From Oscillospiraceae bacterium (lineage in GTDB: Bacteria > Bacillota > Clostridia > Oscillospirales > CAG-272), in contig SVTG01000013.1 of assembly GCA_015063895.1 (NCBI GenBank), forward strand, positions 1-49,759: DNA of 49,759 nt, in the 5' to 3' direction. Positions 45,314-49,759 of the stretch are shown piece by piece (position 1 is the stretch's first letter; each line of letters begins with the position of its first letter). The notes beneath the pieces are model-generated. The model made no database searches. It worked only from the letters and a program-made list of their open reading frames with translations, and had not been told where the DNA came from. A program made the position numbers and the translations under genes.

Positions 45314-45359
45314 GAAAGCAGCAAAAAGGGTGCGGAGCGCGCCCTATGGGAGGTTTCGT

Positions 45360-46274
45360 ATGACGCATTGGAACAAAGAAATAGATAGGGCATTTCAAAG
45401 GGGCTATACCGCCGAGGCCATGGCGGGGATCCGCGCGCTTGAAGCGCAGCTTGACCAAAATCCTGCGCTCGGTGCGGCACATGACGAGATCGTTAGAAAA
45501 TATGCCGTCACCGAGGAGATCTCTATGACCGATGCGCTGGCAGCGTTTGAAAAAATGGAGGCACAGTTCGGTATGAGCCGCTATTCGCTTGAAATGCTGC
45601 TGCTCCTGAATGCCCTACCCGCGCTACATGAAAAATATCGCAAGCACGGACTTAGTGATACCGTTTATTACGATACCGTCGACGGCATTCGCGCCAAGGT
45701 CAATGAATGTATTGAAAATAAGGGCGTGGTCGGTACGTTTGTGGCTTGGTGGTGCGATCGCTATTTTAAGCTGACCTGCTTTGCCTTCGGGTGTATGGAG
45801 TATGAGCTGAAGACCTATGAAAAGGAGGCGTGTGTGCTTTCCTGCGGGCACGTGCTGAAGCCCGGGGACCAATACGTGAATATGCATATTCCCGCGCGCG
45901 GTATCGCTCTGACCGACGAAGCCCGTATGGCCTCTTATCGCGCGGCGTATGCGCATTTTGCGCCGTATTTTGAAGACGGCCGCGTGCTCTTTGGCTGCTC
46001 CTCCTGGCTGCTATACCCCCGTCACCTTGAATTTTTGCCAAACAACATGAACATGTGTCGCTTTTTGGGGGATTTTCATATCGTGAGCTGGAGCGAGACC
46101 GAGGAGTTTGGTGACAAATGGCGTGTGTTTGGAAAACGCTCCGAATTGCCGCTTGCCGAGTGGCCGCGTGACACAAGGCTCCGTGCCGCTTACGCCGATT
46201 GGCTGCTGGCGGGGAATCGCGCGGGAAAGGGCTTTGGCGTATTTTTGTTTGACGGAGAGAGGATCATGAAATAA
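45360..46274 (+). CDS. Acyltransferase-domain protein (GNAT_C/DUF5596 type)
   Basis: 304 residues from the ATG at 45360 (GGGAGG 6 bases upstream). The second half carries YVNMHIPARGIALTDEARMASYRAAYAHFAPYF and LFGCSSWLLYPRHLEFLPNNMNMCRFLGDFHIV, the hallmarks of the GNAT C-terminal domain family found in Clostridia. The N-terminal half is helical. A GNAT-like acyl transfer is inferred from the family name; no substrate is known. Single gene, ending before the hairpin array. Confidence 0.8.
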   Translation: MTHWNKEIDRAFQRGYTAEAMAGIRALEAQLDQNPALGAAHDEIVRKYAVTEEISMTDALAAFEKMEAQFGMSRYSLEMLLLLNALPALHEKYRKHGLSDTVYYDTVDGIRAKVNECIENKGVVGTFVAWWCDRYFKLTCFAFGCMEYELKTYEKEACVLSCGHVLKPGDQYVNMHIPARGIALTDEARMASYRAAYAHFAPYFEDGRVLFGCSSWLLYPRHLEFLPNNMNMCRFLGDFHIVSWSETEEFGDKWRVFGKRSELPLAEWPRDTRLRAAYADWLLAGNRAGKGFGVFLFDGERIMK

Positions 46275-46302
46275 GAGGGTAGGCGTGCGCATTGATGTGA
46301 AG

Positions 46303-46448
46303 CATTGTATATCATCAGGCCGCAGAAAATGCACCTTCGGTGATGCCATGCGCCTACGGCGATACCATACACGCTTACGCGTGATTCCATACCAAGCCTG
46401 CGGCTTGGATAAAAAAATTCGACAAGTCAAAACTTGTCGAATTTTTTT
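46303..46448. repeat. Regular stem-loop array with 8-base spacers
   Basis: Four short perfect hairpins: CACC-TTC-GGTG (46332-46342), CGCC-TAC-GGCG (46351-46361), CACGC-TTAC-GCGTG (46370-46383) and CCAAGCC-TGC-GGCTTGG (46392-46408). They are separated by spacers of exactly 8 bases, ATGCCATG, ATACCATA and ATTCCATA (consensus ATNCCATR). A TGATG/CATCA pair lies upstream, and the array ends in a 16-bp stem with A7/T7 (46411-46448), a bidirectional terminator. Stems differ in sequence but the spacing is constant. Not coding. Confidence 0.75.
46411..46448 (+). terminator. Strong bidirectional terminator hairpin
   Basis: AAAAAAATTCGACAAG (46411-46426) pairs fully with 46433-46448 around a 6-base loop; T-run on either strand. 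Ends the GNAT_C transcript from the left. Confidence 0.85.
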
Positions 46449-46462
46449 GGCAGGGGCAGGAG
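46446..46462 (-). repeat. Partial duplicate of the tRNA-Trp 3' end
   Basis: TTTGGCAGGGGCAGGAG, identical to 46601-46617, which contains the CCA end and acceptor 3' strand of tRNA-Trp. After a one-base shift both copies continue GACTC. The copies are 155 bases apart. Confidence 0.8.
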
Positions 46463-46565
46463 TGACTCTTGCGCCAAGTCTTCGACTTGCGCGGTAAGAA
46501 TGCCACGCATTCTTACCCACCCTTTCGCTTCGCGAAGGGTTTTCCGGCAAGCCCCTACCCCCACC

Positions 46566-46603
46566 AAACCAAAAGGGTCGCCGAATGGCGACCCTTTTGG
46601 TTT
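46566..46603 (-). terminator. Hairpin directly after tRNA-Trp
   Basis: Perfect 17-bp stem AAACCAAAAGGGTCGCC (46566-46582 with 46587-46603), four-base loop, touching the encoded CCA end of tRNA-Trp. Terminates or processes the tRNA transcript. Confidence 0.75.
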
Positions 46604-46605
46604 GG

Positions 46606-46678
46606 CAGGGGCAGGAGGACTCGAACCCACGACACCCAGTTTTGGAGACTGGTGTTCTACCGACTGAACTATACCCCT
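46606..46678 (-). tRNA. tRNA-Trp (anticodon CCA)
   Basis: On the minus strand a 73-base cloverleaf: acceptor AGGGGTA/TGCCCCT, D-arm TAGTTCAGTCGGTAGAA, anticodon arm CCAGT-CTCCAAA-ACTGG with anticodon CCA, T-arm with GGTTCGAGTCC, discriminator G, and an encoded CCA at 46603-46605. In many Clostridia tRNA-Trp lies beside rpmG-secE-nusG, but here it is on the opposite strand to them. Confidence 0.96.
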
Positions 46679-46782
46679 ATATAACAGGGGTATTATAGCA
46701 CACTGCTTTTGATTTTGCAAGCCCTTTTTGAAAAAAACTTCGCTTTTTGTTTAAAAAGATTGAGAAAAATAAAAAAATTCTC

Positions 46783-46811
46783 TTGACACGGGCGCATGAA
46801 AGTGCTATAAT
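46783..46811 (+). promoter_or_regulatory. rpmG-secE-nusG promoter
   Basis: Consensus TTGACA (46783-46788), 17-base spacer, TATAAT (46806-46811), about 135 bases before the rpmG ATG. Confidence 0.85.
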
Positions 46812-46843
46812 GTGTCTTACCTCTGCGCGTGGGCTTTTTTGTT

Positions 46844-46914
46844 GCGCCTTAGCGCCACCCTGAAGGGTTAGGCTCAATACCACCGAGAGGGAGGTACACG
46901 GGTAGATCTCTACC
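46844..46914 (+). promoter_or_regulatory. Structured leader of rpmG
   Basis: Four small hairpins in 71 bases: GCGC-CTTA-GCGC (46844-46855), ACCCT-GA-AGGGT (46857-46868), TACC...GGTA (46878-46896) and GGTAG-ATCT-CTACC (46901-46914), then the GGGAGG of rpmG. A ribosomal-protein control element is possible; I recognise no named class. Confidence 0.45.
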
Positions 46915-46945
46915 TAATAAATAATAATGGGAGGTGCCGAAAAAC

Positions 46946-47107
46946 ATGGCTAATGAAGCAAGAGTCAAGGTTACCCTGGTTTGCACCGAGTGCAAGCAGA
47001 GAAACTACGACACGAAAAAGAACAAGAAAAACGACCCCGACAGACTCGAGTTCAAAAAGCATTGCCGCTTCTGCAAAAAGCACACTCTTCACAGAGAATC
47101 CAAGTAA
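46946..47107 (+). CDS. rpmG: 50S ribosomal protein L33
   Basis: 53 residues, short but certain: [23 protein letters not shown], zinc ribbon CTEC...CRFC, and the ending [10 protein letters not shown]. This is the Cys-containing (zinc-binding) L33 form. GGGAGG lies 11 bases upstream. First gene of the rpmG-secE-nusG transcript, 22 bases before secE. Confidence 0.95.
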   Translation: MANEARVKVTLVCTECKQRNYDTKKNKKNDPDRLEFKKHCRFCKKHTLHRESK

Positions 47108-47129
47108 TTGGGGATAGGAGAGTAGAACA

Positions 47130-47513
47130 ATGAAAGTGAAAAAGAGTCTTGCGCTGTTCCTTGTCTCCTGTCTGGTACTTTGTGCGTTCTTCTGTCTTGG
47201 TGTGGCTGCCGAAGACGGTGCCGATGCCGCAAAAGAGGGTATTTCCACCTTTGCGCTGGTGTCGCTGATCGTTGGTGGCGTTGTATTGCTGGCTGTGATC
47301 GTGCTTTGCATCGTCAAGCGCGAAAAGCTTGCAGAGTCGCTTCGTGCTTACAAGCGCGAACTGAAGAATGTTACCTGGTTTTCTTGGAAAAACGTATGGC
47401 GTTGCACGGTTTTTGTAATCGTGTCCGTTGTAGTCGTTGCGGCCGCTATCGGTTTGCTCGATTACGTGTTCTTCCAGGGGCAGTACCTGCTGGTTGACCT
47501 GCTGGGTGGCTAA
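47130..47513 (+). CDS. secE: Preprotein translocase subunit SecE with N-terminal extension
   Basis: 127 residues, about twice the usual Gram-positive SecE. The C-terminal half is the SecE core: amphipathic helix LAESLRAYKRELKNVTWFSWKNVWR and a membrane helix (about 92-113). Ahead of it are a hydrophobic N-terminus with a possible signal-peptidase site (FFCLGVAA) and another membrane helix (about 40-62), so three hydrophobic segments as in E. coli SecE, though of unrelated sequence. AGGAGAG before the ATG; nusG starts 2 bases after the stop. Confidence 0.92.
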   Translation: MKVKKSLALFLVSCLVLCAFFCLGVAAEDGADAAKEGISTFALVSLIVGGVVLLAVIVLCIVKREKLAESLRAYKRELKNVTWFSWKNVWRCTVFVIVSVVVVAAAIGLLDYVFFQGQYLLVDLLGG

Positions 47514-47515
47514 GA

Positions 47516-48082
47516 ATGAGCAACATTAACGAAATGAACGTCGGGCCGAGATGGTATGTGGCGCACACTTATTCCGGCTACGAAAACAAAATCAAAACAA
47601 GTCTTGAAAAGGTAATTGAAAATCGCGGTCTCGGTGACCGAATTTTCGATATCCGCATTCCCGTCGAAACCGTGATCGAGAAAAAAGGCGACACGGAAAA
47701 GGTGGTGGAGGTAAAGCTCTTCCCCTCCTATGTATATATTAAGATGGTAATGAATGACGAAACCTGGCATGCCGTAAGAAATATTGGCGGCGTTACCGGA
47801 TTTGTTGGCCCCGGGTCGCGTCCCACCCCCTTGTCTGATGAGGAGGTTCGCGCCATCGGTCTTGAAGAAACGGGTGCTCCCGAAGCTGAGCAAGCACGCA
47901 TTGCCCTCGCCTTTGCTGTGGGTGACGGTGTGAAGGTCATTTCGGGCCTGTTTGAGGGCTATAACGGTACCGTGCAGGCAATTTCTGAGGATAACACCAT
48001 GGTTACCGTGCTTGTAAAGCGCGGCCGCCGTGACATGCCTGTGGAGCTTGAGGCTTCCTGCCTCGTGCCCGAAAACGCTTAA
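47516..48082 (+). CDS. nusG: Transcription termination/antitermination protein NusG
   Basis: 188 residues. NGN domain (PRWYVAHTYSGYENKIKTSLEKVIENRGL; LFPSYVYIKMVMNDETWHAVRNIGGVTGFVG) and a C-terminal KOW domain (FAVGDGVKVISGLFEGYNGTVQAISED). Binds RNA polymerase and promotes pausing or antitermination. Standard position between secE and rplK. Starts 2 bases after secE, so translation is probably coupled. Confidence 0.97.
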   Translation: MSNINEMNVGPRWYVAHTYSGYENKIKTSLEKVIENRGLGDRIFDIRIPVETVIEKKGDTEKVVEVKLFPSYVYIKMVMNDETWHAVRNIGGVTGFVGPGSRPTPLSDEEVRAIGLEETGAPEAEQARIALAFAVGDGVKVISGLFEGYNGTVQAISEDNTMVTVLVKRGRRDMPVELEASCLVPENA

Positions 48083-48147
48083 CTCTTTGCGTTAAAAAGA
48101 GTAATCGTGGGAGGGAAAAAATATTTCAGTTTCCCGTATAGTACCAC
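48082..48147 (+). promoter_or_regulatory. rplK-rplA leader, candidate L1 autoregulatory structure
   Basis: A 7-bp hairpin ACTCTTT/AAAGAGT sits just after nusG (48082-48102), then a two-part stem GTGG (48107-48110) with CCAC (48144-48147) and GGGAAA (48113-48118) with TTTCCC (48130-48135), ending 3 bases before AGGAGG. L1 is known to bind such leaders in L11-L1 operons; binding here is inferred. Confidence 0.5.
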
Positions 48148-48166
48148 TTAAGGAGGATTATTTAAA

Positions 48167-48592
48167 ATGGCTAAGAAAGTTATGGGCTATATCAAGCTGC
48201 AGCTCCCTGCCGGCAAAGCAACTCCCCAGCCGCCCGTAGGTCCTGCACTCGGTCAGTACGGTGTAGCAATTCCCGTATTTACCAAGGAATTTAACGAACG
48301 TACGAAGAACGATATCGGTCTGATCATTCCCGTAGTGATCACGGTTTACGCTGACCGTTCCTTCACCTTTATCACCAAGACTCCCCCCGCTCCCGTTCTG
48401 ATCAAGAAGGCAGCAGGTATTGAGACCGCTTCCGCTGCTCCCAACAAGACCAAGGTAGCTAAGCTCACCAAGGAGCAGGTTAAGAAGATCGCTGAGACCA
48501 AGATGCCCGACCTCAACGCAGGCTCTATCGAGGCTGCTATGAGCATGATCGCAGGCACTGCGCGCAGCATGGGCGTAGAAGTAGAAGAGTAA
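48167..48592 (+). CDS. rplK: 50S ribosomal protein L11
   Basis: 141 residues: [30 protein letters not shown] is the N-terminal signature, with [27 protein letters not shown] and the C-terminal rRNA-binding domain ending [12 protein letters not shown]. Part of the GTPase-associated centre. AAGGAGG precedes the ATG. 14 bases before rplA. Confidence 0.98.
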   Translation: MAKKVMGYIKLQLPAGKATPQPPVGPALGQYGVAIPVFTKEFNERTKNDIGLIIPVVITVYADRSFTFITKTPPAPVLIKKAAGIETASAAPNKTKVAKLTKEQVKKIAETKMPDLNAGSIEAAMSMIAGTARSMGVEVEE

Positions 48593-48606
48593 GGAGGGAA
48601 AATACA

Positions 48607-49293
48607 ATGGGAAAGAAGTATACCGATAGCGCAAAGCTTGTTGAAAAGAATAGATTGTATGATCCTGCCGAGGCTCTTGATCTGGTTTGCCAGACCTCTA
48701 AGGCAAAGTTTGACGAGACCATTGAGGTTCACGTTCGTCTGGGTGTTGACTCCCGCCACGCTGACCAGCAGGTTCGCGGTGCTGTAGTTCTCCCCAACGG
48801 CACGGGTAAAACCGTTCGCACCCTGGTTCTGACCAAGGGCGACAAGGTAGAGGCTGCTAAGGCTGCCGGCGCTGACTACGTTGGCGATATGGAATACGTT
48901 GACAAGATCATGAAGGAGAACTGGTTCGAGTTCGACGTTGTGATCGCTTCCCCCGACATGATGGGCCTTGTAGGCCGCATGGGTAAGGTGCTCGGCCCTA
49001 AGGGCCTGATGCCTTCTCCCAAGGCAGGTACCGTTACCCCCGACGTAGCTAAGGCTGTAACCGAGGCTAAGGCAGGTAAGATCGAGTACCGTCTTGACAA
49101 GACCAACATTATTCACTGCCCCATCGGCAAGGCTTCCTTCGGTGCTGAAAAGCTTGGTGAGAACTTCAACACGCTTCTTAGTGCTATTATCAAGGCTAAG
49201 CCCGCTGCTGCTAAGGGTCAGTATATCAAGTCTTGCGTGCTTGCATCGACGATGGGACCTGGCATCAAGATCAACTCCGCTAAATTGGGTTAA
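48607..49293 (+). CDS. rplA: 50S ribosomal protein L1
   Basis: 228 residues: [26 protein letters not shown] start, [62 protein letters not shown] (the L1 signature) and a C-terminus ending [13 protein letters not shown]. Forms the L1 stalk and likely represses rplK-rplA translation. Its stop codon lies within an inverted repeat with 49409-49425. Confidence 0.98.
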   Translation: MGKKYTDSAKLVEKNRLYDPAEALDLVCQTSKAKFDETIEVHVRLGVDSRHADQQVRGAVVLPNGTGKTVRTLVLTKGDKVEAAKAAGADYVGDMEYVDKIMKENWFEFDVVIASPDMMGLVGRMGKVLGPKGLMPSPKAGTVTPDVAKAVTEAKAGKIEYRLDKTNIIHCPIGKASFGAEKLGENFNTLLSAIIKAKPAAAKGQYIKSCVLASTMGPGIKINSAKLG

Positions 49294-49425
49294 TCCAAAT
49301 TTGGACGAGAACAAAAAAGGACACGGCTGTGCCGTGTCCTTTTTTTAGCGCCGCCCACTCGTTTGGAGTAGGGGTCTACACCTGCGCTCGCGGGTGGCGC
49401 TTCTCGCCTCAAATTTGGATCAACC
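49288..49425. repeat. Imperfect inverted repeat bounding a hairpin-rich 130-bp segment
   Basis: GGTTAATCCAAATTTG at the rplA stop pairs with CAAATTTGGATCAACC at 49410-49425 (one mismatch); the pairing resumes inside as CGAGAA/TTCTCG. Inside are the terminator (49319-49346) and a stem GCGCCGCCC/GGGTGGCGC (about 49348-49400). It looks like a MITE-like insertion or a long RNA stem. Confidence 0.6.
49319..49346 (+). terminator. rplK-rplA terminator
   Basis: Stem GGACACGGC/GCCGTGTCC with loop TGT (49319-49339), then seven T. Separates rplKA from the downstream leader. Confidence 0.9.
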
Positions 49426-49574
49426 GTACGTAGCCGGGGGAAAAGGTAAGCGCAGAACAAAAAGACCGCAACAAATGGGGCGTGCTCTTAAGGACAGTTT
49501 TTAAGATTAAATAGAATAAGCTACCTACCGACAGGAAAAGGACAGAGAAAGCAACTGCAATCTCTGTCCTCTTT
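49421..49574 (+). promoter_or_regulatory. Probable ribosomal protein L10 leader (rplJ-rplL attenuator)
   Basis: Position after rplA, the CAACCG...AGCCGGGG start, the CCTACCGACAGG segment at about 49524-49535 and a terminal hairpin GGACAGAGA/TCTCTGTCC (49540-49548 and 49561-49569) followed by a T-rich tail resemble the L10 leader that senses L10-L12. The match is by eye. rplJ should follow but an IS element begins instead. Confidence 0.45.
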
Positions 49575-49589
49575 GTATCCACAAATAAA

Positions 49590-49608
49590 CCCCCGGCTAT
49601 GCCGGGGG
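49590..49608 (+). mobile_element. IS200/IS605 left-end hairpin
   Basis: CCCCCGGC-TAT-GCCGGGGG, a compact subterminal hairpin 103 bases before the transposase ATG, as expected for the end recognised by single-strand TnpA transposases. The exact element boundary is not determined; it lies near 49580-49590. Confidence 0.65.
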
Positions 49609-49711
49609 AGGGGAAAATCTTTAGATAAAAGAGATAGACAAAAGAAATCCTCCAGAGTTAAAATGGAAGCGGTCTGCCAACCAAAACCATAAAACAAAGG
49701 AGGATGTCCAA

Positions 49712-49759
49712 ATGGACAAGAATAGTTTAGCACATACAACGTGGGAATGCAAGTATCAT
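49712..49759 (+). CDS. tnpA: IS200/IS605 family transposase TnpA (5' fragment, cut by window edge)
   Basis: The sequence MDKNSLAHTTWECKYH is the conserved start of clostridial IS200-type Y1 transposases, which move single-stranded DNA with HUH chemistry. AAAGGAGG lies 9-11 bases upstream. The HUH motif and catalytic Tyr lie beyond the window. The leader between hairpin and ATG also carries the AATGGAAGCGGTCTGCCAA stretch typical of these elements. Confidence 0.85.
   Translation, partial: MDKNSLAHTTWECKYH

Noticed and set aside
46321-46448. Possible CRISPR array
   Set aside because: The repeated part is only an 8-base spacer with variable positions; the rest are palindromes of differing sequence, and no cas gene is near.

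Overview
The window looks like the replication-origin region of a low-GC-lineage Gram-positive bacterium of the class Clostridia (Bacillota), probably an uncultured gut-type lineage of intermediate GC content. Evidence is the gyrA-gyrB-remB-recF-dnaN-dnaA block, a mnmG-rsmG-noc-parA-parB block, split transketolase, the DUF711/ACT pair, strong AGGAGG ribosome binding sites, near-consensus TTGACA/TATAAT promoters, and the rpmG-secE-nusG-rplK-rplA cluster. Species cannot be set from sequence alone.

Layout. 1-885: end of an integrated element (excisionase-like gene and a broken tyrosine integrase) abutting the 3' end of guaA, a known integration hotspot; guaA here encodes only the ATP-pyrophosphatase half of GMP synthase. 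2028-6216: plus-strand genes for a DUF3267 metalloprotease, HolA, a phosphoribosyltransferase and AspRS. 6214-9002: minus-strand XRE regulator held between 20-bp direct repeats, MscS channel, a lipoprotein with a degenerate penicillin-binding-protein-like domain, and an RNHCP zinc protein. 9046-10836: two-gene transketolase. 11426-13445: TetR regulator plus ABC exporter. 13629-15267: DUF711 protein with ACT partner. 15431-23889: membrane protein, mnmG, rsmG, a Noc/ParB-like protein, four perfect parS sites, parA, parB, serS and a small membrane protein. 24139-26847: acyl-CoA synthetase and a membrane-anchored protein. 26935-35893: gyrA, gyrB, remB, recF, dnaN, probable oriC, dnaA, all leftward. 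36105-38630: copper P-type ATPase fused to a CopZ-like domain. 38688-45138: PTS IIC, RadC, two MATE pumps and a cation:proton antiporter. 45360-46274: GNAT_C protein. 46300-46678: hairpin array, duplicated tRNA 3' end and tRNA-Trp. 46783-49293: rpmG, secE, nusG, rplK, rplA. 49293-49759: inverted-repeat structure, a probable L10 leader, and the start of an IS200/IS605 element sitting where rplJ is expected.

Functional picture: chromosome initiation (DnaA, DnaN, oriC), topology (gyrase) and segregation (ParA, ParB, parS) are packed into about 16 kb, with translation functions (AspRS, SerRS, MnmG, RsmG, tRNA-Trp, ribosomal proteins) around them. Several small insertions sit at gene 3' ends (guaA, mscS, tRNA-Trp, rplA leader). 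The strongest leads are the regular stem-loop array beside the duplicated tRNA-Trp end, the repeat-bounded XRE cassette, the tRNA-like minihelix at a MATE gene's stop codon, the CopA-CopZ fusion with an internal start, and a DnaA with an altered box-recognition motif next to divergent DnaA boxes.
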